Positions 13,501 through 28,500 of a DNA stretch of 64,000 bases are shown here, piece by piece. Origin of the DNA: Aplidium turbinatum (lineage: Eukaryota > Chordata > Ascidiacea > Aplousobranchia > Polyclinidae); contig OU964929.1 in assembly GCA_918807975.1 (NCBI GenBank), positions 10,495,197 to 10,559,196 on the forward strand, read 5' to 3'. Every line of letters starts with the position of its first letter. The stretch's first letter is position 1. Made by a program: the position numbers and the translations under genes. The notes beneath the pieces were generated by a model that saw nothing but the letters and a program-made list of their open reading frames with translations, was not told where the DNA came from and searched no databases.

Positions 13501-16500
13501 ATTGTCCTGTAGTCTGCTGTACTTCTCACACTACTTTTGTTAATAGACTGCACTTATTAAATTATTATTTAAATCCAAGCTTAGATATTTAGTTTTTGAT
13601 GAACATTTTGCATAGGTTAGGAATACTGAGATGTTCCTACAGATCCTGGATAAACTAAGCCAACAATTGGGCTGCTCCAATGCTTGCTCTAAATCCGGTC
13701 ACCGGACCAACAATGCAAACAAAATGAGAGAAATGGTATTGCTATTACATTTGTTTATGTTATCATATACTATGCTGCAAACATAAAAAGCTAAGCTGCA
13801 ACACAAATTTAATATTATTTGAGGTAAATGTACTGCAAATAAGGAATTTTTTTTTTTTTTTTTAATTTTTTTAATTATGTTAATCCTGTAATGTTGCTCG
13901 GTTTTTGTTTATGGCACAACAAAGCAGGTTTTATTAACTCGTGGTAGCATTTCAAGTATTTTTGATTTATCTTTTTTATCAGTCAATCAATACGTTAATG
14001 GAAACTTACTTTAATGTTTTTTTTTTCATAAATTTAAAGTTTTTGTAATGCTATTGGTCAATGGAAAACAATATACCGTAATGTTTTTTTTTATCTTTTC
14101 AATGTCGTTAAGAAACTCTTGCCACTGAAAAAATAAAAATATTTTTAATTATTAATTATGAGCATACACCGTGATGATGTTTCAGATCCATCGTCTCACA
14201 ACATCAATCTTCACTTCACATCGTGCCCTCTTCATAAAGCACCTGAAGAACGTCTTGAAAGTTCACCCGCTCAAAGACATCATGGACGTTCTTCATTCCC
14301 TGTTGTCATATTGTGTGGTGGAAACAAACTCGGTTGCAGTTCGGGGTGATTTCCCAGACAGCAAACAAACCGCTTTTAACATTGATTCAACGTCTGTAAA
14401 CGTTAAAGCAATGTAAAAAGCGGTTGATTTGTTGTCTGGGTTCTAGAGTAACCCGTTTCGTTGAATTCTTTAAACAGTCTTTCAGCCTTAAATCAAATTT
14501 TATTCGAGACATAACTGTATTTCCAATGATTTATTTCTAAATGTGTAACATTTTTCGGATGTATCAATTAATTTCGGGATTACAAGCTAAAAAAAAACGA
14601 TTTAAAAGTTGATCTTCAGACTCGGGTTTTTTGTTCCCTTCAAATGAAACGTATTATGCTAGTCCATTTTTTTACGTTTATTCATTGTCTGCATACTTTG
14701 TTGTTCTTTTTTTTCAGAAATCAACGATGAAACTTTGTGTGCTGATCACGACACAGACACAGCTCTTGAAGATATTGTTGTCAAGACCGTATTTCGCCCA
14801 TTGATTGAAAAATGCATCCAAATACACGAAAGTCTGCTTGAACCAGATCACGAGGTTTATCTCTTTTATTGTTTTGATTTCGATTTATATTGTAGCCAAT
14901 GGTAGCCTACTCAAAACGGTATTTCTCGTTGTTTCTGTCAGTAACAAACAAGTAGCCATTATAAGACCAAGTAACTTCGCAGTTGTTTTCTGGTACAGAC
15001 TTTTTGTTCATATCTTTAGATATAATGAGCAGGAGCGTAGTCAGAGAAGGACAAAGGGTGCAATTGCCCTCCTCCTAAATTTTAGAATATATTTTTACTT
15101 TCTGTTACAGCATCATTTGACAAAGTTTTTACTATTGATTTAGGTTGAAAATGCTCTCGGAGTGGGCAATTTTAAGGGTTTTTTTTCAAACCTTTCTGAT
15201 GAAGGCCCCCACACCCTCTCTGGATGCTTCGCCTTTGGTGACCTGTTGCCGGGCTCGTTCACAATTTTGTGTTGACTATGCCCCTGTTAATGAGTCTTCA
15301 CTGTTAAAATTTAATTGTTATTGCTCAACTCTAAAACATAGCAAAAGAGTCTTTTCACTAACATAAGAGTGTGCTTGTGTTTTAGGAACTTTACAAAGAG
15401 GTGCGCAATTTTGTTCAGTTTGTGAGGCTGAACCACGTCTCCACCTTTAATTGGGTTTTGTTGTCTGTGATGCTTATTCCACAGAAAAAGCGTGAAAATT
15501 GGGAAGCAGAAAAGGTGAACGGATGTCAGGTTCTTCGTAATTGTTTTCCTTATGATCTTAAATTAAAATAAAAAAAAATTGATAGAGTAGAGTACATGAC
15601 CCAATTCGTTCACAAGCTCCCGAAAGGTTCGTGCACCCCGGACCCAGGTTTAAGAATACACGGTTTATACGGTGTTCTAAAAAAACAGGTTGCTCAATCA
15701 TGCACGTATTTATTAAGCTACAAGGCATAGCTCTTGTCTATATCTTGTTAGATCTGACTCGGTCAATTGCGGCAATTGTAGTTTTGAATTCATACAAATA
15801 GCAATGAATTTTATGTTAATTTTAAACTAAAACTTGAATGGGCTACCTCGCAAAAATGTTATATTAAAAAGGTAGAAAGCTTTCGGAAAATTTAATTCGA
15901 ATTTTACCCTAATTTTGCATGCTCAGAGAAAAAGCCTCAATATTGTCTTGTAACATTTGTTCTTCATTTGAGGGGGGTTAAAAGTCAAAATCATATTCCT
16001 GAAAAAGCATTTAACGTTTGAAAGTATTTTTTATTTTTATTTGCAGAGAAAAAAGCGTGGTGAATCTACTAAAAAGAAAGATAAGCTTCCACAAAACTTC
16101 AACAAATACAGGTAGACAACTGAGAGGAAAATTTAATAAGGCAACTTCTTTTCTTTGCAACTTATTTGCATTAGCACCCAATGCTAAAAAGGAACAATAC
16201 TTTTGAAAACTGAAAAGGAGTTCTCTACATCAGGTAAGTGAGAGTTGCCACACTACTCGATGAAGAAATAAATGATATGATGTGATCAAAAAGCACACAA
16301 GAAAAAAGTATCAATATGTACCGGGCCAAGCATAATCTGAACCAGAGGTGGGTCATTAGCGGCCTGCGAGCGACAAAAGATCCACTACAGAGTTTTTCGT
16401 TGTAGCACCTCTGATCCACAGAGCCATTAATTTGTTTACTTTTGAAACAAATCATTCAGAACATGCTTACCAAAGTTGAATCATTTCGCTATGTTTAGAC

Positions 16501-19500
16501 GTGGTGCTGTCCATCTCGCTTCGACTCCATTGTTGTCACCAAAGGTTGGGGAGAAGACTGGCAAGCCGACTATGAAGAAGTTTGAAGAATTTGGATATTC
16601 TGGACTTTCTGAGAAAAGGCATTTTTTGTATGTTCATTGTTCAATACTACAGTTGGTTAAAGTGAATGTAATAATATAGCATAAAAGTTAGGCCCACACC
16701 CAGGCCTGGATTAACCATTGTGCTAGGGTGTGCTAAAGCACAGGGGCCCCGCAGACAGAGGGCCCCACTTTTCCTAAAAATGAAATAAATAAAATAAAAT
16801 ATTAATCTAAAAATATTATACTTAAAATATTATCTCAAAAAGGCTTATGGAAATGAAGCAAATTTTAGTCATGAAACCATGTACCAGATAATAGAGAATA
16901 ATAAAGTTGAAGCTGCTTTCCCTAATGTAGAAACAATTCTTAGATTGTTTCTTTGTATGATGGTCACTAACTGTTCTGGAGAAAGATCATTCTCTAAGCT
17001 GAAAAGAATCAAAAACGTACATCGGTCTACAATGACACAAGAGCGGTTGGCTAATCTGAGCCTTCTCAGCATAGAGTGTGATAAACTGCGACTTCTCAAT
17101 TTTGATGCTATCCTTACAGACTTTGCAGCAAAGAAAGCCAGAAAAAGTCATTCGGCTGAATTTCATGTTAGTTTTTTAAATCCTATTGGTAGTTAGTAGT
17201 GAATGAAAGAGCAGTTTAGAATAAAAATTCAGAATAACCTTTCATTGCAATTTGCAGTGTAGTGTGCAGTACTAACAGTGGTCCCTTGCACGGTTTCGTT
17301 GATTTAATGTGTGTGATTTTGCATCCATTATACCGTAAACATTGTTGACTTAATTTGCACATATGCTTATTTAATCATCGATCACGTGCTATTTCAAAGT
17401 TATCTAACTTGTACCTAAGCAAGGCTCGGTTTCCTCTGAAAGCGAAACCAGCTTAGGCTACTTCCATTACGCTCCACGTAAGCTAGTAAGGGCCCCCATA
17501 AAATGCATTAGCACAGGGGCCCCATTTGACCTTAATCCGGGCCTGCCCACACCTACAGTTTACAACAAAGATAGATTTTTGCATTTAGGTAATCTTATTT
17601 TGACAAAAACACACGATCGACTGGATTGGCAAAAAAGGAGAAGGCCTTCGCTCAGTAGCTGGCTACCACAGGCTGAAAATTATGATGATGATTTTGATTT
17701 TATATGATCAGTTATATATATATGTTTTTATGCCATAATAACACACTTTAAAGATTATTTTTGTAGTTATAGGAAAATATAGGTTGTAGTATAGGCTACT
17801 GTTTTATTTTGCTTGGGATTTACTATCTGAAAGATCAAACTTTAGATTTGAACAAGACTATTCCGATGACGAAGAAGTGGACGGGAGTCGTGGGCATAGA
17901 GATCGCGCAGCAACTCCGTTTGGAAAAATGGGAAACCTTCTAAAAAGAGCAAGTGTGAGTAAACATTTTTTTTCATTGTTCCTGTAACTGATAGGCCGGT
18001 AGGCTATATGGGCTACTGCAAGCGTGCGGTAGCTGTTGAGTGTTAAATGCATCAGGCCTGTCCAGGTCAGTAAAATTGATGCTTTAAGTTTAGAAAACAA
18101 CAAAAATTTGTCTATTTTTAAAAGATTATCCGAAAAAAATCGTTTTTTTTCTAATTCCATTTTTTTGGGAGATTTAGGATATATTTTGATTGCTGCCATC
18201 CTACAACAAGCAAAAATTGTTAGTTTAATTACCCTTAATTACTAAGCCTAATTTTATCTGATTTCAAAGCTGCAAACTTTCTTTCTTGCGAATAGTCATA
18301 AAACGACATTCGTAAAGTTTGAGCTTGATCGGACATCGTCTTCATTTCCAAAAATCGCGGTTTATAAAGGTACCTGAAGCGATTTTTTTCAAGGTTTGAA
18401 AATGCATTATTTTTAATAGGGAGTTGTTTTCACGAGATTTGAAAATGTCATAACTTACTTAATTCTTATTGTAAAAAGATGATTTATGCGTCAACAGATT
18501 CAATATAATTAGGAGAATCCAATTCAATGTGTACTGACTCCGAAAAACGATGACGTCAGCAATGGCGTCATTAAATAGTAATTTGCAATTTAGCGATAAA
18601 ACTGATAATCCTGCATGCTTCATCTTTAAGTTATATCATAATGAATTGATGTACTTTACAAACATAAACATCATGCTGGTACTTGATGGCATAATTGATG
18701 ACCCAATTTGACCCAAAGGTGATACCCAATTTTAACAAAACGGACGACAACACGGACGGTAATGATTCTGATGAGTACGACAGCGGACATCCAGGGTTCA
18801 TCAGTAAAATGATGAAAAGAAAAAACACCAAAAAGCAAGACAAGGGTGGTGCAGGACTTGTCTCCGCATTTCGTGAGTTGGTGTTGTTTTTGGAATGGTT
18901 TAAGAATAGTTGGATTATGCAAAAAGTTGGATTATGCAAAATATAATCAGAAAGATTGAATATTAGCCTACACTTAGAAAAGCACCACATGTATAAAACG
19001 TGTGTAGGATTTTTCAAGAAAAGATTTATCAAGGATTTTTCAAGAAAGTGTGGCTTTTACTTGTTCTGGGATTTTGTTTGTCAACAGAATTACGAAGTAG
19101 AGATTAAATGCTTTGTAAACGACCGCTCTTGTATCACCAAGCACAATTCATATTTATGGGAGCTTATTCTAAAGTGACAGAAAGCATCGGACGTCTTCAG
19201 ATTAAGTGGTCTGAGTAAAAATGACATTATAATTTATAATGCATGTGTTTTTATATATCCGTCGCAGATATGCGTTGCTTTCTGAGCGTGGTATAAACCA
19301 GAAAGTGTCCATCAGTGCGGTTGTATTGAGACACAGTCGAGTAGGCTATATTATCGCCCTGAGTCCATTTCTATGCTGAGTGCCAAGCAGGGATAAGATT
19401 GAGGACCAATTTCAAAACGTCTTTGGTATGACTCGACAGGGTATCGAACCTACGCGTACCGATTCAGAGGTCAAGACCACCAATCAATTTTTTTAATTTC

Positions 19501-22500
19501 GTTAATTTTGCAGGCAGATTTGAATTTAGGAAAATTTTGTTTTGTCCAGAATTTCCCTTTGTGATGCCATTGATGGAATTGGCCGATCCTTTGAAAGATC
19601 CAACGAAGAAGAAGAACGGAGAGTTTGAAGTGGATCAAAAGGATATTTGTAACGGAATAAGAATCCTCCAATTTCTAATGGAATGTTGCCCTCCGGGAAC
19701 AGTACCTGATGCAAATGTTCTTGGATCTGTTATGGGATTGGTATGGTATAATGATATATTATATCGTTGTCAGTAGCGGATCCAGAGGGGGAGATTGAGG
19801 CAATCGTCCCTTTAAAACACAGAAAAGTAAATTTATTCACGATGTATTTGAAAGGTCGGATTAATGTAGACACATACACATCATTGCGTTTTGTATAAAT
19901 TGCCCCCCCCCCCCTTAAGGCTACTTCCTGGATCCGCCCCTGAGGTCAGTTGGATAAGCACATGATTTTGAAAGCAAAGAATTTAGTCCAAATCAAGTAA
20001 CGCCAACGCCAGTTCAGCACTCGGGGTGTGTGCTTCAGCAACGTATTTCAAAGACAGTTCTTCATTACGCGATACCTAGAGGTTGGGATAATCTACATAC
20101 AACAAAACTTCAAGAAGCGCAAACTTCATTTGTCGATTTTGGTGACTGCTGGGTCAATGCCTGAAGCTTGTATACGTATTAAGTATGCTAATCTAGCACA
20201 TTTTAGCTTTTGCAGAGACTTTCTAAGTTCGAGGATAACATTTTGTAATCAATCTTGTATAAGCAGTCTGCGTTACATCGAAGCAACTGCCGAACACTTC
20301 AGTATTAGGTCATGATTAGGCCTTCCATTGTCGACTGATGATGTCCTTAACCATTAATATTGTGCTCGTCTTTCATTTCCATAGACTGCTCCTATCACTT
20401 CGCGCTTTGTCGTGCTGCTACAGTGCGCACAGTTTGTAGATCGCTGTGTGAGCAACAAATGGCCCAATTGGACTTGCAGAAGATTCTCCCAACCTCACAG
20501 AAATGTTAAAGCTGCCATGGAAGTGTATTACGTGACTGCGCGGTTGCAGTTTATGCGTTGGGGAACGGTAGGTGTTACAACTGCTCGCTGACTATTGCTT
20601 GGCATGCTTCACTTTTCCGGAACAGGCGAAAGACTAAACGGATAATTAGCTAACACCTCAAAGTAGAAGACTGTTCTGACGGGTTTAGAAGACTGTTCTG
20701 ACGATGTAGTAGACTGAACGAATGTAGTTATGTAGAATGTAATAGTAGAATGTAGTGTGACGACGAAGTAGAAGACTGTTCTGACGGATTTTTTTAACAT
20801 GTTATTCGTATTTGGCCGCCGTTGTGCAATTGAGGCAAGGCATGCTAACTGGTGTATAGAATCATGCAATAGCCTACATTACTTGTCCTTTCAAACCTAG
20901 CAGTGGATAAACACCCAGTCCTGCGAATGAAGAAACAACAAAGCCGAACAACTATCGTAACCTCAAGAAAGCTCCTAAGAATAATCCACAGGCAACAACA
21001 AGCAGAAACTTCATTCTATCAATCTGGGTGGTCAGGTGGTCATCAGTTCAAAGTCTCTACAGGTATGCGAAACTGCAAGAAGCTTCAAAGAGGCTTTCTC
21101 ATTCCAAGGATAAGGATAGACATTTCCGCAGTTAATCAACCAATCATTTAACACTTGTTGTAATCCAAGCAAACGTGTACAGGAATTGAACAAATTCTTG
21201 GAAAAAGTGATGTCCATAAACAACCATCCCAACACGGTACTTGGTGACGTCATAACCCAAGAAGAGAAAGCCAGGCACAGGAATGAAGATTTAAATGAAG
21301 ACTTTTTAAAAGACAGTGAGTATCCAAAACAGGGCCGTAGCCAGACCGCAGAGCAAGGGGGGGCCGAAAAAATTTGAATGATTTTGGCATTTTAACCTCT
21401 TAAACACCGGTATCCACAAAAATTGCAATATGTCAGTTTAGTGTTAAGACCAGTAGCGTAGCCAGGAATTTTGAAAGGAGAGGTTTTGACGACCGGCGGG
21501 CGAAGCCCGACGACGTGTTCGCCTAAGACGACACCCAGCGACGGGGGGGTCTGGAGGGCCTCCCCCTGAAAATTTTGAAAAATTACTTTGAATTTGGTGC
21601 ATTCTGAGAGCATTTTCAACAAAAATGTGGGTATGAGTATTCCTGTAAAATGGTGCTGTCAGGTGGCATAGCAAAAGGATAAGATCATGTTTTCTTCAGC
21701 ATTTTTCGGAAATAAAGCTAAGTCTCTATGTTTTCTTGTTGCTAATTCCTGGCTGAGATGTTTGAATGTTAGGTATTGGCACAACTCGCTCTTTTAATGC
21801 AGTTTTGTTTAAAATTAGGCAAATTTTTTTAGACTGAAAGCATCATGCTCAAGCATAAAGAGACTGAAAGCATCATTCTCAATATCGTGACGTCACACGC
21901 GTGCCAAAGGGGGGGGTTGTAAACCCCCCCCCCCCCCTTGGCTACGCCACTGGTTAAGACCAACACTGGTCTCTTATCACGGCAACCATATTACAATGAC
22001 CAACATAACAAAGCAATTGTTGACTTGTTGTATAAATAGCGGTACTTGTTACGAGCAAAAACTTTAACTGGCTCGAAGAAGCTAGTGCCTAGGATTTTGA
22101 TATATATGATTACATTCCGCCTATACAACCGTGAGCTAGTCTATTGCAATTGCAGTCGCGGATGTTTGGATGCAAGCCGTCTCACAAACAAGTCTAAATC
22201 GATAGATTTCGATACAGAATGTTCAAAGGCCATAAGCACTAAGTTTGCCTGTCTTGGTTGTAACATGCTCCGTCTAGTGGGAGCGTCAGCCCTTGTTAAC
22301 ACTGAGAATCCACACTCACAAACGGCAGTGCTAGATTCAAATGTAGCAATATCTGCTGCAAGGTTGAACACTTCACAGATCAGAAAACTAGAAACAAAAT
22401 TTATTTACACTGATTGGATTGAAGAAAAAAAATAAACACTGCTTAACTGCACAAATTTGGTTTATCACTGCACAGATTGGTTATCACTGACCCTTAGAAT

Positions 22501-25500
22501 TAAGTATGGTAAGTAATGGGTATGAATTAAGTATGAATTAAGTATGGTAAGTATTTAAGAATGGTAAGAATTAAGTATAGCCTAATTTGTACCGGTTTGT
22601 AGGCCTGCTGGAAATCCATTCCCTCTTTGTTAGGTTATCATTCTTTCCCAAAACATTTTTATTTTACACAGTTTCTGACAATTTTTTTACCAACCTATAA
22701 CACGTGTTGGCCTTGGTTGAATTGAACCTGTTGAGGTTGCCAAAGGAGGAGTTAGGGGGGGGGGGGCAAAATTGTTTAATCATCATAGCTGTTAACTAAA
22801 CAAAACAATTGTAGTTAATTGGGCCAGTTGGAGCTGTGCAACGGGAAAATGGGCAAAATCATTATAATTGCAGCTGTTGCTCAAGAATGTTGGGATTTTG
22901 CCAGGGGGGGCGAGGCCCCCCCTGGCCCCCGGCTGGCTACGGGCCTGATCCAAAACGAGCAAACGTCGCCCTTTTTGCATCGTTAAAAAGCTTTTGCTGG
23001 TTGGGATGACGTAATTGGCATCGGTAACTTTTCCAATGCAAAGAAACCATTGGCTACAATGTTGTACGCCCATCTCTAACAAAAAATTTGGCAACAGCAC
23101 ACTGATTCAAGCAATTTTCTTGAGCCAAAATACGCTTTTTTGTAAGCGAGTTGTCGAAACGGTTTGTCCAGTTCATTAGCCGTCATGTGTTTCAGTTCGT
23201 GTTAACCAGTCTGGAAAAGCCTGTCCGATTGTCCTTCAAATGGCAGCTGCAAACCTTCTCCACCAAATTACTGCCTTCCTCAGAGAAACAAACATGGACG
23301 CCATGTACAGAAAGGAGTCGTTTGTCACCAGTACTGACATCGGTAAGCATTTCATAAGCTGCAGCATAGCAGTGCACGGCACAAGCAATGACTTTTAATA
23401 AACCGCATCTTTCACCCAACACGGTGGGTTACATTGTGATCATGGTAATGCCATTAGATCTCAGCTTAAACAATACGTCGTTTTTACGTTGATTCAATTT
23501 CAAAAGATGTTCAATTGATGTAAAAACAACCAATTTTATCAGCAAAATCGAACACGCACCTTTTGAAGATAGAAAAACCAATAGAGCTTTAGGAAAGAGT
23601 TTATTCTGTTATAGGCTACCACATGGCCACCTAAAGATATGGCCTGATTTGTCACATTTTGCAGAAATTTCCAGGTTTTTCTAACTTTGGGCAAACGTTT
23701 AAATAAATTTTTCTAAAAATTAGATTTTTACGCTTTCTTTATTCTTTTCCCCAGATGACACAATAGGTTTTAACATCCTCAGATGTTGAAAAACAAAGAA
23801 AATTTGATTTCGAAGATTTTAGTCAGACTGTTAATTTTCAATAACAGTCTGATTTTGCGTTTTTCAACTTACTTTTTCTCATTTGCTACTGCTTCCCCAA
23901 GGCAACAAGAAAGTTTTATGTCATTAGGAAACCGCAAAAAGTAAAAACATCTTAAAAAATGTCAGTCAAGCACTAGCAGTAGCTGTAATCAAAATCTGCA
24001 AAATGTGACAAATCAGGCCACATGGCTACCACAAGCAAATAACCAAGATATACCACAAAATTTGCTGTTATTTTATTTCGGTAGACAATGTAGGCTTATA
24101 GTGCAGTAGATTTTGTTCTTCAATGACCAAAGAGATATCATAATATCCTTTAACTGTCAAAGATCGGAAGTTCCTGATCACTAAAAAAGCTTTTTTAAAT
24201 TACACTGCTGAAAATACGCAGGTTCGAAAAGCGAAGTTGGAACTGCTGCCACAACTCCAGTAAAACTCGATGAATCTCCGAACAAGAAAACTATAAAGTT
24301 CTTTGAGCCGTCAGGCGCCCTCAATGTGTCATGTGCGAATATTCCAACATTGATCAGAACTACGTCTTTAGTGGACGGTGAGTCATCAGGCAAGGGATTT
24401 TTTGCTGATAATAAACAGATTTTGTTTAGCTAGATGTGAAAAGACACCAGATTCCTTAAATCAACAAATGTTATTTGTTATTGATATCGCATCCACCAAC
24501 GTCTCCGATTGTCAAAACAATGTAAGAAAAACTGTTGGTTTTCATCTTTGTTTGATCTCTCGCGGCCAGGGTATGTAGGACTTGTGTAAACTTTGTAAAA
24601 GAACTCCTTATGTCGCAAGTTTGGAAGACCTTACATGTGAATTTCGGCGAAATCTTGCTCTTATGTTTTGAATGTAATCACGAGTGTGATAGTGACAGAA
24701 AAAAGCAACGGAAAGACCAAAATGAAATTCTTATTGGAAGGTACCTCGGGTCTTTCATCGCACAACATGGAAGATGCATTAGCAAAAGAAAGAGAAAAAT
24801 CACTCAAAAAAAAGCTGCATTTTAGAACTGTAAAAAATTTTGAAGAAGAGATCTACGCATGCCATCGAAGCTGAGACTATCATCATGCTACGTAAAAACA
24901 ATTACGTAAAACAGATGGACAAATGATTCAGCAGAAGATTTAATTCGATGAACATATTTTGAGAAAACCGCGGGCCAGCTATACATCACTTGGTCGTTGA
25001 AGGCATGGTAAAAGGAAATATATGCGAGAGAAAAAAATGGGGAGTTTATGTAGGCTACATCAGTGGTCTGGCTCGCCAAGTATTGGAGAAACAAAGAGAA
25101 GAGCGGGAGATCGCGACATATGGAAACAAGTGACAGCCAACCTTCAACTCGAACTCGAAGATGGCATATGATGATGATGATGAATCACGAATCCTGTTTG
25201 AACTAAACGCATTCCGAAAATCTGATCCTACATGCTTTGTATTTAAATGCTGCTTTTGCATAAAAGTGCATTGCATAAGATGTTTATGGCACAACAAAGA
25301 GCAAAGATTTGGTTTTACAATAATTGGATATTTTTCAGCTTACACGTGTGTGTACACACGTATTGCTCACTCATACCTTGACAGTGTGACTTTTCTGAGT
25401 CGTTATGTCACGGCTTAGATCACTGATAACTTTATTGTGTTAAGCTTAAGCGTGGTAAACACAGCCGTGTGTCATCAGTCGGTGTTAATTAGGAAAAAGC

Positions 25501-28500
25501 AACCGAAATTATCGAAAAGTCACAATTATGATTTTTCTCGCAAAAGACAGTTTTTCCTATTGTCGTTCATATATAAGCTACTGTCTCAAGTTGTGCGTGT
25601 CGATGGCAGTGTGTCACAACATGTCATCATCGAAAGGCTCGGCGAACGAAAAAAACACATTTTTTTAGAAAAGCGGCCATATGATCATGACAAGACCTGT
25701 ATCCGGCGGAACAGTGGGCCCAACAGCGCATCAGATGAAAGACCTTTCACCAAGATAAGCAATCAAAAGAGCGGTTGCAAACCAAGCATGAATACATCCG
25801 GGAACATGCTCACTGTCCCTGGCAGCGTTTGCTGTGCCGCGGAAACTTCACTCTACATTCCATTCGGAGAAATGTCATACGGAAGCACCATGTCACTGAG
25901 TGCTGCATCTGCCACGTCAGAGTACATGCCTGGACATAAAGATTCTAATGAGGCACCGTCTCTGTATGGGTCTTCACTAATGATAGATTGTCTTCCGAGA
26001 GGAAGAGACCTCCCATGGATTAAAGTGAGTTTCTAAAATCATGGCTATACTATATTCCTTGTTGTGGTATGTTACAGAAGGTTACAAGCTTATTAGTGCT
26101 GTTCATATAAAAGTTTGACCTGATACGTTTATAAAATATAAATACTAATCGTTTTTTTTTATGAGGTTTGACTATTTGCGAAATTGCTATTTGTTCACTT
26201 TCAAGTCTGAAAGAAGCATGAACTTATGCAATTTATATTTCCTTTGAAAATGTCAACTTCAGCCCTAAATGTTTGTTTGGCGTGGTTGTAGTGTTTTGCT
26301 TATTGCTATTTTTCTTTGATCTGTATTTACTGATTTCTAACTGATGAATACTTTCAGACCATTATGCAACTGGCCAATCAGCAAAACTTTTTATGCGATC
26401 ATGTCAACTTTTGTCATCCATTTTGTCACAAACGCATCCTCAGATCATGTGACCGCATAGTGGCGACAGTGAGCAACCTATTGTCGAAACATGAAAGGGT
26501 AAGTTTTGAGAAATTTGGCTGATGATTTTTGAATCTGCCCAAAGCAAACGAGTAGCGATGAACACTCACGGTTTTCTGCACACTAAAGCAATGTATTCTA
26601 CTCTACGTTCGATGATAATTTTCATGGTTTTCTGGATTTTCAGTTGTTTTCTTTCTCGATTACTTTTTAAGGGGTGGTCGAAACAAACGTAAGCCTATCC
26701 AAAAACGAGTCTTTTGCTCACTTCGTTTTCACGCAAAACTTTTTATTTTTATTTTGTTTCAAAAGAAGAGCAATTTTGTTTATTTTTTGCAAATTCAAAA
26801 CGAAACGAAGCATATTCCAATCATTCAGACTTGTCACAGAAAAGCATTTTGAAATATTTTGTATTGACACACCGCTTCACTAGCCTATTCATTTCGCATC
26901 GAATTAAATTTTAGCGATTAATTTTGTTTTATTTCGAATTATAAATAGTTAGTTTGAACCGCATCCTATTATTTTCATAATTCTTACAATCAATGCTACA
27001 AGTAAGCTTTTCCGACGTGAAATTCAATCTGCAACTGCTTATCTTCTCAATGGGAAATTTTTGTCCGGAAATTTGTCTCAGAAACATTTTTATTGAAACG
27101 TTTATTACACGTCTTTCAGGAAGTTACATATTTAAAAATAACGTCCCACATTAATTTAGCGTACATTGCAGGTAGACACAATGAATTCAGAAATAGTGGA
27201 AGAGAAAACGACACCTTTTCCATTGTACATGTAAGCGCTTCAGATTTTCCTATTAAAATCCGATCTTGTCAGTATGACGAAAGGAAATAAACATCTATGT
27301 GTTTATAAATTTAAATTCCTACTGCAACCGGACGATCAATTCATAGCTAGTTATTACAATATGACATGCATGTGATGTGGCATGCATGTGATATGACATG
27401 TATGGGATATGACATGCAAGTGCTATGTTATACATGGGATATGACATACATGTCATATAACATGCATGAGGTATGACATATATGTGGTATGGCATGCATG
27501 TGATATGACATGCATGTCCTATGTTATACATCTGATATGACATGCATGTGGTATGACATACATACGATATGACATGCATGTGATATGACATGTATGTGAT
27601 ATGACATGCATGTGATATGGCATGCATGCGCTGTGGCATGTATGTGATATAGCATGCGTGTGTGACAAGTTTAGGCATTTGTTGTTGTGGCTTGGCAATA
27701 AAACATTTGTTTAAATTATGAACGTATCATTTGTTTAAAAAAGGCTCGTATTAAAACATATAACATGGTTTGAATAACATTGTAGCCTACATGATAACAT
27801 CAAATGTTGCATAGACTTTATCCTATCAGTCACCTAATTTAACGTAGCTTATTAATACAATAGGAACCATGCTTGCTGGTGAGAATGCAAAAACCTCTTT
27901 ATTTATGGAAAAATACCTTGTTTTTCAGATATCTCAAAACTAAAGCGAATTGCTTATCAAGAAGCCCATTGTTGGTGTTATTGAAATCAATATCTTCCCT
28001 CTCGTGTGAGATGCTGATTGATCTTTATGCTTTGTGCTGGGAACTACTGCTTGATAGCAACAAGCTATTGGTAGAGTCAGCAGGTATGTTGAAAACGCGA
28101 AAAACGTTTTGAAATTCGTTGCAAGGTTAAGTCGATCGACAGCCTGAGTCTGCAATTTGAAAAGGTGTCAATCGTCTTGAGATTAACTTGAGAGTTTTAC
28201 TCATTGCTCAGTAATTTTCTTTGTCATGTGTATAAGTTTTATCTTCCGGTTACGATTTGCATTTAATAGACAGGAACTCAATTTTTTGTTTTCACGTTTA
28301 AACATGTCGTTAAGTCTTTTACCAGTATTGTTATCTCTGCTGCTCTTGATGGACAACGTGGAGTTGCAAGGGGACCCTAACCCTATATTTTAGGTTTGAG
28401 CTCAACCACCAGTCTGAACATCCATACCCAGCAAACCCTACCTATAAGTTAAACTAATATTTTGTAGCCGACTTGGAACTCTGAACTTTTACCCAACGTT

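Noticed and set aside
18631-19032. 133-codon open frame on the - strand
   Set aside because: It mirrors UNC80 exon 20 on the other strand.
25437-25577. 5' extension of UNC80 exon 27
   Set aside because: It is open in frame, but the sequence (FFLLSFIYKLL) is unlike this linker and a better pyrimidine tract precedes 25578.
27319-27678. 119-codon open frame on the - strand with repeated CHITYM-like units
   Set aside because: It is the translation of the 16-bp minisatellite, with no splice or family support.
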